A stretch of DNA of 64,000 nt, from the NCBI GenBank assembly GCA_963676095.1, contig OY781040.1, forward strand, positions 6,200,001-6,264,000. The letters run 5' to 3'. Positions within the stretch are counted from its first letter, which is position 1. Each line of letters starts with the position of its first letter. Origin of the DNA: G963676095 sp963676095. GTDB taxonomy: Bacteria; Bacteroidota; Bacteroidia; Bacteroidales; Prolixibacteraceae. Positions 35,655 to 43,920 of this stretch are shown here, piece by piece. The notes under the pieces were generated by a model. That model did no database searches and was not told the DNA's origin. It saw nothing but the letters and a program-made list of their open reading frames with translations. The translations under genes were made by a program, and so were the position numbers.

Positions 35655-36761
35655 ATGAAAAAACAGATTCTTAAAAATTCCATCATAATTTTAATCTTGG
35701 GAATTTCAATAAATTCTTACGCACAGAGGAAGATAAATACTCAGTTTTTTGATGATTATTTTACTCAAATTATGAATTTCAACGGAAATATTTTAGTTGC
35801 TGTAAACGGACAACCTATTTTCGAAAAAAGTTATGGATATGCAAATCTTGAACTAGGTGTAAAAAACAATCTGAATACAAAGTTCCAGATTGGTTCAATA
35901 ACCAAACAATTTACGTCAATGGCAATTTTCATTTTATATGAAAAAGGGAAATTAAAATTGACAGATAGAATATCAAATTATATTGACAGTTTACCTATTG
36001 GATGGCAAAACATTACTATTCATCAACTTTTGAATCATACATCTGGATTAATGCATTCAGAAGATTTAAAGGATTTCAATAAAATTATGTCAATTCAAGC
36101 TTCACTTGACGAATCCATTAAAAGATACTTTGATCAGCCTTTAGTAGCCAAACCAGGCGAAAAAGCTCATTATAGTGGATTGGGATATTTTCTTCTTGCA
36201 AAAATAATTGAGAATATCTCGAGGAAAACATACGAGGAATTTTTAAAAGAAGAAATATTTAATAAAATAAAGATGGAGAATACAGGAGCCTATAATCCTT
36301 CAAATATCTACAAAAACATTGCTAACGGATACCAACTAAAAGATACAATTATTAAAAATGCAGACTTTATTTATTTGCCGATTAAAACAGGTGGAGGAAA
36401 TCTATATTCAACACTTAATGATTTATTAAAATGGGATCAAGCCTTCAACAATAATTTGCTGATTTCTGATACTACAAAAAAGATAATGCTTACTCCGGGA
36501 TTCTATGATATTGCATGTGGTATTGGAGTAGGGAAAATAAGACTAGAAAATTCGAAGAATGAAAATAAAGCAAATATTCCGGATTCTCTGATTTCAATGG
36601 GACATGGTGGATGGAATCCGGGCTTTAGTTCAAGTATTGACATGTTCCCCGATAAAAAAATACTAATTGTAAAACTATCAAATGGCGATTATTTTAAAGA
36701 AATGTGGGATGATTCATTTACTCAATTAGTATTGAAAGAAATTTATAAAAGTGATGAATAA
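35655..36761 (+). CDS. Secreted serine hydrolase, beta-lactamase/PBP-like (cassette, copy B)
   Basis: Identical in translation to the 368-residue protein at 23968, including signal peptide, SITK nucleophile motif, HYSGLGYF and GHGGWNPGF. Copy B differs in its upstream context: the family-P intron now ends 63 bases before the start codon, so any promoter carried by the preceding attC or cassette is moved 3.9 kb away. Lack of divergence shows the duplication is recent or kept uniform by gene conversion. Confidence 0.85.
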   Translation: MKKQILKNSIIILILGISINSYAQRKINTQFFDDYFTQIMNFNGNILVAVNGQPIFEKSYGYANLELGVKNNLNTKFQIGSITKQFTSMAIFILYEKGKLKLTDRISNYIDSLPIGWQNITIHQLLNHTSGLMHSEDLKDFNKIMSIQASLDESIKRYFDQPLVAKPGEKAHYSGLGYFLLAKIIENISRKTYEEFLKEEIFNKIKMENTGAYNPSNIYKNIANGYQLKDTIIKNADFIYLPIKTGGGNLYSTLNDLLKWDQAFNNNLLISDTTKKIMLTPGFYDIACGIGVGKIRLENSKNENKANIPDSLISMGHGGWNPGFSSSIDMFPDKKILIVKLSNGDYFKEMWDDSFTQLVLKEIYKSDE

Positions 36762-36774
36762 ACGCCAGCAGCCA

Positions 36775-37092
36775 ATCGAATAGCCCGCCCTGCCAGCAAG
36801 TGCTGACAGGGAGAGGCTTTCACACCACTGCAGGTACGCGAGCTACGCTCCACCCCTTCGGCCAAAATGTCCACCGGACATTTTAACTCGGGCACATATA
36901 CAGCGGTTCATTAAGATGTGGGGCAACTTTTCCGTAATATGTAAGCAACGCTTCGTAACCTCTTTTTCGCAATCGCTCCAAAGTAATGGTCGTTCTCAAA
37001 ATCGGACTTTGGGCAATTGCCCAACCCCCCATCCGGGAGCGGCTCCATTGGTAAGCATGTTCCGGATCGACCCCCAGACGGATCAGGTTCTT
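36775..37092 (-). mobile_element. 5'-truncated family-M intron fragment (copy B)
   Basis: Duplicate of 25088-25405, with palindromic core at 36868-36880. Confidence 0.75.
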
Positions 37093-37126
37093 TCGGGTCT
37101 TTGGGGTAATCCGTATCGTATAGGAA

Positions 37127-37277
37127 TGTGAGACCGTTTCACCAACGTTTGGGAGGGTGCCTCACCAACGTTTGGGAGGGTGCCTCACTAATGTTGGTGA
37201 AGGTGTCTCACTAACATTGGTGAAGGTGTCTCACTAACATTAGTGAGGGTGTCGCACCAACGTTAGTGAGGGCGGCT
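37127..37277. repeat. Array of six 23-bp units, copy B
   Basis: Same locus and same length as 25440-25590, but the unit order is u1-u1'-u2-u3-u5-u6: one unit of the CACCAACGTTTGGGAGG type was gained and one u3 unit lost. The rest of the surrounding duplication seems unchanged. Confidence 0.8.
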
Positions 37278-37398
37278 CCTCTAAATAGCGGTATAATGGG
37301 GCTAATGTTGAAGATGTTGTTACCGGGGATGCCATAAAATGTTTGCCAGGTACCTGCGGAATTGAGAAGAAGTTTTACTGAACAATAAATTTTCGAAA

Positions 37399-37500
37399 GT
37401 TACGCTTATAACCCATTTGTGTTATACGTGTAATCCAAATGAGTTACACGTGTAATACGATTGCGTTATACGTGAAATGCAACTGGATTACACGCATAAC
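37399..37500. repeat. Array of 22-bp units, consensus GTTAYACGTGTAAT, copy B
   Basis: Duplicate of 25712-25813 with no visible difference. Confidence 0.8.
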
Positions 37501-37734
37501 TTTTTTATCCTTCCGGTATAAGGGAAAAAATGTTTGGGAAAAGCACTGATAGAAAACGATAGAGGAACAAGTTGTATTTTCGGAACCAAAGTTTGCACAT
37601 CCGAATTTATGATTTGCAGGCTGAGAATACCGTTTTGCTCACTGAAATAATGAACGTAAAAGATTTTACTAGAAACCTATTTGACTTTAAGGGAGATTGG
37701 CGTAAATTAAGGAGCGGAAACTAAATCTAAATTT

Positions 37735-37908
37735 ATGGGGACCGATATCAGGTACATCCAGCAGTTGCTTGGACATTCGAGCATAAAAACCACGATGATT
37801 TACACCCATGTCAGTAATAAAGCTATCAACCGGATACAAAGCCCGCTCGACAGGATGTTTGGAAACCCGGGCATAAAAGCAGATAACAAAAATGGCAAAA
37901 AAGTGTAA
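37735..37908 (+). pseudogene. IntI-like C-terminal remnant, copy 3
   Basis: Duplicate of the remnant at 26048-26221 in copy B, again followed by the ATAACTTCGTGCTATTACAT junction and the GTTATGGGC cassette start. Confidence 0.75.
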
Positions 37909-37956
37909 TAACTTCGTGCTATTACATAGTTATGGGCAAAATAAAAAAGAACAATT

Positions 37957-38805
37957 ATGGAAATACGAAGAAATCGTTTTGAAAATAAAGCTGACCCTTC
38001 AGTAATAATGAATCAAATTAGGGCATTATTGGATCGTTTCAACAAATCAAAAGTTGTTCTACCCCAACTATACAATATGGATTTGATAGATGGGGATGTA
38101 ATTATTTGTAAAAATTGTGGAAATATAATTTTTCAAAATCAAGAAGTTATTTTAAAGAATATTAGTGAAGAACGAATATCAAATGGAGGCATAGACATTT
38201 TTTGCTTAAAATGCAGAAAACGACTTTTTTTCTCTAATAAACCTATTGAACCTAAAATATCTCCTCCACCCCCTCCTCCACCCAAGAAAGAACATGAAGA
38301 ATTTATTTCCGAATACGATAAGCATGGACAAAAAAAATTTAAACAAAAGACTCAGAAACAAAAAAAAGAGAATAAAAAAGATTTAAACAAAAATAAATCC
38401 AAAATAGGAATTATAGTATCAATAGGAGTTACAATAACAATAGGAATTGGGATACTACTTTATTCATCATACACAAATAGTGCAATTAATGGATCTACAG
38501 GGAAGAGCAACGGTCCTGTTGTAAATGATATTACAATTGATAATGATTATAAAGCATTAGAAGAGGAAGTAAGTATCAAATTTAAAGAATGTATTAGAGA
38601 ATATTCAGTTAATGCTTTAATTGATACAAGTGCGATAGTATCAGCCCTAACGAATTCTTGTTTTAAACGAAATCTTACTTATGGAACAAAAACACTTACA
38701 GCAGGAATTATTGTTGATGTTTTAAAATCAAATGGTATTGATATTAGTGATGAGGCGAAATATGTTGATTTAGTTGACTGTTTGATTGAAAAATTCTGCC
38801 CATAA
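37957..38805 (+). CDS. Zinc-ribbon protein with one membrane segment (cassette, copy B)
   Basis: Identical in translation to the 282-residue protein at 26270: two CxxC pairs, polyproline run, Lys-rich linker, one transmembrane helix and a short extracytoplasmic domain. Its closing box GCCCATA is again followed by a family-M intron end. The downstream fragment is the first place where the two copies of the duplication diverge (about 38939). Confidence 0.65.
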   Translation: MEIRRNRFENKADPSVIMNQIRALLDRFNKSKVVLPQLYNMDLIDGDVIICKNCGNIIFQNQEVILKNISEERISNGGIDIFCLKCRKRLFFSNKPIEPKISPPPPPPPKKEHEEFISEYDKHGQKKFKQKTQKQKKENKKDLNKNKSKIGIIVSIGVTITIGIGILLYSSYTNSAINGSTGKSNGPVVNDITIDNDYKALEEEVSIKFKECIREYSVNALIDTSAIVSALTNSCFKRNLTYGTKTLTAGIIVDVLKSNGIDISDEAKYVDLVDCLIEKFCP

Positions 38806-39105
38806 TCGAATAGCCCGCCCTGTCAGCAAGTGCTGACAGGGAGAGGCTTTCACACCACTGCAGGTACGCGAGCTACGCTCCACCCCTTCGGCCAAAATGT
38901 CCACCGGATATTTTAACCCCGGGCACATATACAGCGGTTTCCCGATAGCTATCGGGATGGGGCCATCTTTGCGTAATACGTTAGTAATGATTCATACCCT
39001 CGTCTGCACAACCGGTCAACAGTAATCGTAGTTTTCAAAACCGGACTTTGGGCAATGGCCCATCCTCCCATTGGCGAACGGCTCCATTGATAAGCCTGCT
39101 CCGGT
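38805..39105 (-). mobile_element. Composite family-M intron fragment
   Basis: The first 135 bases duplicate 27118-27252 (palindromic core 38898-38910, with one stem mutated to GGATATTTT). After about 38939 the sequence switches to a diverged homologue of the maturase tail, separated by the palindrome CCCGATAGCTATCGGG. This is a recombination junction between two intron fragments. Confidence 0.65.
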
Positions 39106-39171
39106 GATTAGCCCAATGTTCATGCTGTTGTTGATCAAAGCGTATCAACAATTAAAAGAAATTGTGTCAAT

Positions 39172-39345
39172 CTATTTGCTGAATAACAAGTATGCGCATA
39201 CGTGACGAAAAAAAACCGTTAGCCGATGAAAATAAGATGTAAAAAGAGTGTGTAAAACTACCCATAAAAGAACAAACAGGAAGACTGCAACCAGCCAGGC
39301 CCATAGCGTCGACGGGGAATAGATTAACGATATTTTATCCATCAT
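39172..39345 (-). CDS. Possible 57-residue membrane peptide
   Basis: A short minus-strand frame MMDKISLIYSPSTLWAWLVA continuing with a strongly hydrophobic helix (VFLFVLLWVVLHTLF). One membrane span followed by a basic tail. It lies alone between an intron fragment and the TlpA-like cassette. Evidence for translation is weak; it could equally be chance. Confidence 0.25.
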   Translation of the reverse strand: MMDKISLIYSPSTLWAWLVAVFLFVLLWVVLHTLFTSYFHRLTVFFRHVCAYLLFSK

Positions 39346-39434
39346 GATAAACCGCTCATAAACTCAACATTACTATCTCTATTATTTTTATCTTTAACAA
39401 TAATTTGGCCGAACGATGGATAAAACACAAGAAC

Positions 39435-39440
39435 GTTAGC
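39435..39440 (+). other. Cassette start box GTTAGC
   Basis: AACGTTAGCAC stands 15 bases before the start codon of the TlpA-like gene. The other end of the cassette reads GTGCGA (40988-40993), the complement of the opening box except for one base. Confidence 0.55.
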
Positions 39441-39454
39441 ACAAATTAAATGAC

Positions 39455-40984
39455 ATGAATGCCAGGGCAATACTATTAATCACCTTAATCCTAAAAACAT
39501 TTATAGGATGGTCACAAAACTACAATGTTAGGATTGATGGACAAATTATTGGTTATGACAAAACTTCTGAAATATCCTATACGCTTTCTTCTGTAAACAT
39601 TTCACATGACTATTTTACGTTGAAACCTGATAGTTTGGGGAGGTTCACAATCTTGAAAACGATCAAGGGTACGAAATTTTTCCGTGTAATTTACCTGAAT
39701 AAAGGCATTCGTCATGAATGCAAATTAGTTGTGCAACCCAATAAAAATTATTCTTTTATAAGTAAAGGAGAAAAGGAAGAAAATTGGCAAATTCATACCA
39801 GTCCTGATATTTATTCGTGGGAAAAAGCCAGCGACCAATCAAATCTATTTTATAACATGGATTTGGGGCAAATGTATTTTAACAAAATAGACAACAGCAC
39901 GAGCGGCTCTTTATATCACAAGGATTGGAATTTATTTGAACCCGAAACATTAATCGACACACTCCAGTCAAGGATTAAAGTTATGGAGAGTGTTTTTCTT
40001 AATCTTCTAAAAAAAGGCAAAATAGATCAGGAGTTTTATGAAATATCCAAACTAAATATTGAGTATGTAAATGCCTATCGTTTAGCACAAACAATTAGTG
40101 ATACTTGGCAGCTGGAGCAATATAAAATGAACGATTCAACCGTTTTAAGCAAACTTATTGAAATCTACCCAAAAATATTTAAACTATATCCGGTTAAAGG
40201 TGTAAAAATTGGGCAAGTCTGCGATTTCGACAAGTATGTTGACAAATATTTGGTATTTCTAGCAGATTCAGAAGATGGTTCATTCAAACCGCAACGAAGA
40301 AAAGGGCCAAGTTATTTAAAGGTATTGGAGAACTCCAGTGAAGTACTCTCGCCAGAAGCCAATAAAAACTACACCATGCGAAATACAATGAATAAGGTTG
40401 CAAGTTTAGATCTCGGTTCTGCCAAAGTAGCAACTGATTTCCTGAATAAAAATCCGGATATGCTGAACACTCCGGCTGGACAATTTCTAAAAGATGCCTT
40501 AATTCCGAGAGCAGAAGATTTTGCTAAGTTAACGGGGGATTCAATTCCCAAAGGAGCATTTATATTAGATGAAGATAAGCCGGTAAAATCATTCAAGGAC
40601 TTGCAGGACAAACTTCATGGGAAACCTTTTCTTATTGATTTTTGGGGAACTTGGTGTGGCCCATGTCGGGAACAATTTCGGTATAACAACAGACTGAAAC
40701 CATTTTTGAAAGAAAACGGAATTGAGATGGTCTATGTCGCTTATGAATATGAACCAAACCGAGATAAATGGAAAAACTTTATTAAAGCTTTTGATCTTAT
40801 TGGGTTCCATTTTATTTCGAATACTGATTTTAAATCAGATTTTGAAAAATATGCAGGCAAAATCACAGGATATCCAACTTATGTAATCGTTGACTCAAAA
40901 GGTGATATTATTGAATCAAAAGCATATTTTCCAAGTGATGGAGAAAAATTATTCATTCAGCTAAAAGATAAATTAAAGAAATAA
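39455..40984 (+). CDS. TlpA-like thioredoxin-domain protein (cassette)
   Basis: A 509-residue exported protein. N-terminal signal (about 1-20, ending GWSQ), a 120-residue beta domain of the DUF4369 style, a helical middle, and a C-terminal thioredoxin domain (about 375-505) with the active site WGTWCGPCREQ and a cis-Pro loop in ITGYPTYVIVDSKG. Such proteins are periplasmic or lipid-anchored thiol reductases in Bacteroidota. No lipobox Cys is visible. Cassette boundaries at 39435 and 40993 support mobility. Confidence 0.85.
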   Translation: MNARAILLITLILKTFIGWSQNYNVRIDGQIIGYDKTSEISYTLSSVNISHDYFTLKPDSLGRFTILKTIKGTKFFRVIYLNKGIRHECKLVVQPNKNYSFISKGEKEENWQIHTSPDIYSWEKASDQSNLFYNMDLGQMYFNKIDNSTSGSLYHKDWNLFEPETLIDTLQSRIKVMESVFLNLLKKGKIDQEFYEISKLNIEYVNAYRLAQTISDTWQLEQYKMNDSTVLSKLIEIYPKIFKLYPVKGVKIGQVCDFDKYVDKYLVFLADSEDGSFKPQRRKGPSYLKVLENSSEVLSPEANKNYTMRNTMNKVASLDLGSAKVATDFLNKNPDMLNTPAGQFLKDALIPRAEDFAKLTGDSIPKGAFILDEDKPVKSFKDLQDKLHGKPFLIDFWGTWCGPCREQFRYNNRLKPFLKENGIEMVYVAYEYEPNRDKWKNFIKAFDLIGFHFISNTDFKSDFEKYAGKITGYPTYVIVDSKGDIIESKAYFPSDGEKLFIQLKDKLKK

Positions 40985-40993
40985 CTTGTGCGA

Positions 40994-41060
40994 ATCGAAT
41001 AGCCCGCCCTGCCAGTAATAAATACTGACAGGGAGAGGCTTTCATACCACTGTAGTGCGG
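40994..41060 (-). mobile_element. Very short family-M intron 3' fragment
   Basis: Only the 3' end, domain VI (GCCAGTAATAAATACTGAC type) and one strand of domain V remain, about 65 bases. It is the extreme of the 5'-truncation series. Confidence 0.65.
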
Positions 41061-41102
41061 CAGGAAGTCGCTTACTATAACTGTTTAACGTTCATTGAAT
41101 GA

Positions 41103-41351
41103 TTAAACCTTGTAAGGGTTTTTTCGTGAGGAAAACCCGTCCGGACCGACACAGGTCAGGTCGAAGATCGCCCCGCCAATACTGTCGTTATCGCCGGGAT
41201 ATTCGTTTTTATTGTAGACCAGGTTCGTGATCTGCTTACGGCCCCGGAAGATTTCATTCAGAAGGGCGATCAGCAGGTCTTTGTTAGGTTTTGAACAAAA
41301 TTTTTTTTTAAAAGAAAAGTCTATCAACGGGTCAATATAGGTAGTATTCAA
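41103..41351 (-). pseudogene. Rpn-type PD-(D/E)XK nuclease, N-terminal fragment
   Basis: About 72 residues, YIDPLIDFSFKKKFCSKPNK, then LLIALLNEIFRGRK and GGAIFDLTCVGPDG, are the N-terminal part of the Rpn/PDDEXK_2 recombination-promoting nuclease family that is common in Bacteroidota. The catalytic core is cut after the Asp of FDL. A shorter piece of the same gene lies at 47935-48048. Confidence 0.7.
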
Positions 41352-41439
41352 TTTTATAGATTGTTGTGCTGAATGTAAAGGTAAAAATTATTTCGAATAA
41401 CAAATAAATACACTATTGATGAAAATCAAGAGATTGTTC

Positions 41440-41515
41440 TGGTCGGTCTTTGATGCAATCCGTATTATATAGAGATGTGAGGGTGTCTCACACGTGTTAG
41501 TGAGGGCGTCTCCTC
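41440..41515. repeat. Single 23-bp unit between conserved anchors
   Basis: The unit GGTGTCTCACACGTGTTAGT lies between the left anchor CCGTATTATATAGAGATGTG and the right anchor GGGCGTCTCCTCT. Anchors match those of the six-unit arrays at 25440 and 37127, so this is the same locus type reduced to one unit with a different palindrome. Confidence 0.6.
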
Positions 41516-41785
41516 TGATTGGGAAAGGATGGATACGGCCGATACTTCTGTAAAAAAACAAAATGGAGCGCAGATTTGGCAAAGGAATGCAGACAAATAA
41601 CTACTTTTATGTCTGATAAAAGCAGTAAGAACAGCCGGGTTTCCCTTCACAGGGACAGCCTTAAAAGTGACGGGACTGTATGGCCGGGAAAGTGGCACAG
41701 TTTGTCCCGGATTTTCGGGATACAGTTTTTCGGGGGCGTAAGTTACCTGGTGGACAAGCGAAGAAAAAAAGAAAACAGAAAATGT

Positions 41786-42580
41786 ATGAAAATATACCAA
41801 GTTGACTCATTTACTTCAGTAAAATTTAAAGGTAATCCAGCGGGGGTTTGCATTTTAGATAAATTTTTAGAAACTCATTTAATGCAATCAATTGCAGCAG
41901 AGATGAATCTATCTGAGACTGCATTTGTTGAAATTCAAGATAGAATTTTTAAAATAAGATACTTCACACCAACAAAGGAAGTTCCATTATGTGGACATGC
42001 CACATTAGCAAGTGCCCATATTTTTTATGAATCGGGTATTATTCCGGCTAATCAGAAATTTGTATTTAAAGCCTAGGAATCGGATTTAACGATTTCATAT
42101 ATTGACAATTGGATTAAAATGGACTTTCCGGCTTATAAACTGACTGAAAAAGAAATCTCACCAGAATTTTGTGAGATTATTGGTATTAAACCAATTGAAT
42201 TATATAAAAGTGACAATAACTGGATTGTAGCCAGGGTCGAAACTGAAAAAGAAGTTCAGGATGCGCTTCCCGACTTTGGAAAAATACAGGAGAAAAATTT
42301 GGGAACGCTTATAGCAGTAACAGCGAAAAGCGAATCGTCTGATTATGATTTTGTTGTCAGAGTATTCTGTAATCCAATAAGTGGAATAACAGAAGACCCT
42401 GTAACTGGTGCAGCAAATTGTATTTTAGCCCCCTTTTGGAATATGAAACTAAAGAAGGCAAATTTCAAATCGAAACAATTATCGAAACGGACCGGAGAAC
42501 TAAAAACAGTATTTAAAGGAGACAGAATCGAAATTCTAGGACAAGCAAAAACTGTATTTATAATTGACATGATCGAATAA
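41786..42580 (+). pseudogene. PhzF-family epimerase-like gene with one in-frame stop
   Basis: From MKIYQVDSFTSVKFKGNPAG to IDMIE the frame is continuous except for a single TAG at 42074-42076 after FVFKA. Both halves are typical of the PhzF/diaminopimelate-epimerase fold: the N-terminal GNPAGVCIL, LSETAFVE and PLCGHATLASAH, and the C-terminal GITEDPVTGAANC. Total about 264 residues, near family length. An open frame extends upstream to 41519 but lacks family sequence. The stop makes it a pseudogene unless suppressed. A CACTAAC-GGTTAAGTG inverted repeat follows at 42590. Confidence 0.8.
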
Positions 42581-42588
42581 AAATGCCA

Positions 42589-42612
42589 GACACTAACGGT
42601 TAAGTGTTCTGC
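42589..42612 (+). other. Minimal attC-like box pair
   Basis: AGACACTAAC is followed at once by GGTTAAGTGTTCT, an inverted repeat of R''/R'-like boxes with almost no spacer. It sits just after the phzF stop and before a family-P intron fragment, the place where a cassette boundary is expected. Confidence 0.4.
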
Positions 42613-42631
42613 CCGTGCGCAGCATAGGAGA

Positions 42632-42758
42632 TGAAACCCATCGGTAAGCCGTATGAGGAAAAACTTCAAGTACGGTTTGACGCAGGGGTACTGACAGTTC
42701 GTTCCTAATTTGTATATTTATGTACAAAATGCGAGTGGGCTGTCAGGATCTATGCTAC
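42632..42758 (+). mobile_element. 5'-truncated family-P intron fragment
   Basis: Domain V (GGTAAGCCGTATGAGG and CAAGTACGG), domain VI and the 3' end GATCTATGCTAC align with the end of the full intron at 35470-35591. It immediately precedes the SDR cassette gene. Confidence 0.75.
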
Positions 42759-42798
42759 TGTGTAATTATGTAAAAAATCAAAGAATAGAAGTAAGAAT

Positions 42799-43518
42799 AT
42801 GGATAGTGGTAAAATAATCTTAATAACAGGAGCAAATAAAGGCATCGGTTTTGAAACATCCAGACAATTCGGAAAACTAGGTTACAAGGTGCTTCTTGGA
42901 GCAAGAGATGAGGAGCGGGGGAAAGAAGCAGTGGAGACTTTAAAAAAAGAAGGCATTGATGCTCAATTATTAGTGCTTGATGTTACGAATCAGAACACTA
43001 TTGATAATGCTGTCAAATTCATCGAGAAAGAATATGGATACCTTGATATTCTCATTAACAATGCGGGTGTCTTTTTTGAAAAGGGAGTGTTACCAAGCCA
43101 ACTTAAACTGGCGACTTTAAGAGAAACATTCGAGGTTAATTTTTTCGGTGTTTTCGCCATGACTACTGCACTACTTCCTTTATTAAAAAAATCTGCCGGA
43201 GCCAGAATTGTCAATGTTTCGAGCGGACAAGGTTCGCTCACAAGAAGCAGCAGGTCTGATTCTACAAGAATACAATTAGCTTATAATAGCTCTAAGGCAG
43301 CCGTTAACGCATTAACAATTCAATTTGCAAAGGAATTAAAGAATACACCAATAAAAATTAATGCTGCTGCGCCAGGTTATACTGTCACTGATATGAATGA
43401 AGGTAAAGGAAAAAGGACTGTGCAGCAGGCTTCTAAGATTATTGTCAGACTTGCATTATTAGATGAAACTGGTACAAGCGGAGGATATTTTGAAGACGAT
43501 GGAGAAATTCCATGGTAG
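42799..43518 (+). CDS. Short-chain dehydrogenase/reductase
   Basis: A 239-residue classical SDR. NAD(P)-binding TGANKGIGFE (10-19), LINNAGVFFEKG, the Ser in VNVSSGQGSLTRSS and the catalytic YNSSKAA are present; AAPGYTVTDMNEG follows. It resembles carbonyl reductase-type SDRs. The start is 40 bases after the end of a family-P intron fragment, and the 3' side has no recognisable attC. Substrate unknown; many integron cassettes encode such small reductases. Confidence 0.9.
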   Translation: MDSGKIILITGANKGIGFETSRQFGKLGYKVLLGARDEERGKEAVETLKKEGIDAQLLVLDVTNQNTIDNAVKFIEKEYGYLDILINNAGVFFEKGVLPSQLKLATLRETFEVNFFGVFAMTTALLPLLKKSAGARIVNVSSGQGSLTRSSRSDSTRIQLAYNSSKAAVNALTIQFAKELKNTPIKINAAAPGYTVTDMNEGKGKRTVQQASKIIVRLALLDETGTSGGYFEDDGEIPW

Positions 43519-43850
43519 TCTTCATCATATCAGCAATTTAAGCACCCCACCACAGTCTTTACTCCTCAGCACAGAACGCTGGACAAAACGCAGTTCCGGA
43601 ACCTGTGCCCGCGAAAGCGGTGCAGGGGATAGCTGCTCTTGCCCAAGGCTTTGACGTATGGCTTCCAGATTTTGTTTTTTGCTCCGCGGGGCCAGGAATC
43701 CCAGGTGGCGGATACGCCGGAAATAAGGGGCGCAATGTGGTCCGGGAAACGTTTAAGGAACTCTGTCCCGCTAATGGTTTTTGGTTTTCTTTTGGTACCC
43801 GTTTTCGCGGTCGCACAAGCTAAAGGTAACATGGGTGGGACACCATGTGA
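43519..43850. other. GC-richer spacer without a convincing gene
   Basis: Open frames exist on both strands but none resembles a protein family, and they overlap one another. Composition differs from the AT-rich cassettes. It might be a remnant of a transposon or of core DNA. Confidence 0.35.
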
Positions 43851-43854
43851 ATAG

Positions 43855-43920
43855 AACGTTGTTGTGAGTGACGCAACAACGTTATTGCGGGTGTCACAAC
43901 CGTATTGTTGCGCCGCGCAC
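43855..43920. repeat. Short array of 23-bp units, GTTGTTGTGAGTGACGCAAC type
   Basis: Two and a half units: ACGTTGTTGTGAGTGACGCA, ACGTTATTGCGGGTGTCACA and GTATTGTTGCGCC, each palindromic. One related unit (TAGAACATTGTTGTGTGTG) is found in each half of the duplication at 51455-52122. Confidence 0.55.

Noticed and set aside
41519..41785. 89-residue N-terminal extension of the PhzF gene
   Set aside because: The upstream sequence has no PhzF similarity and the family N-terminus starts at MKIYQVDS (41786).
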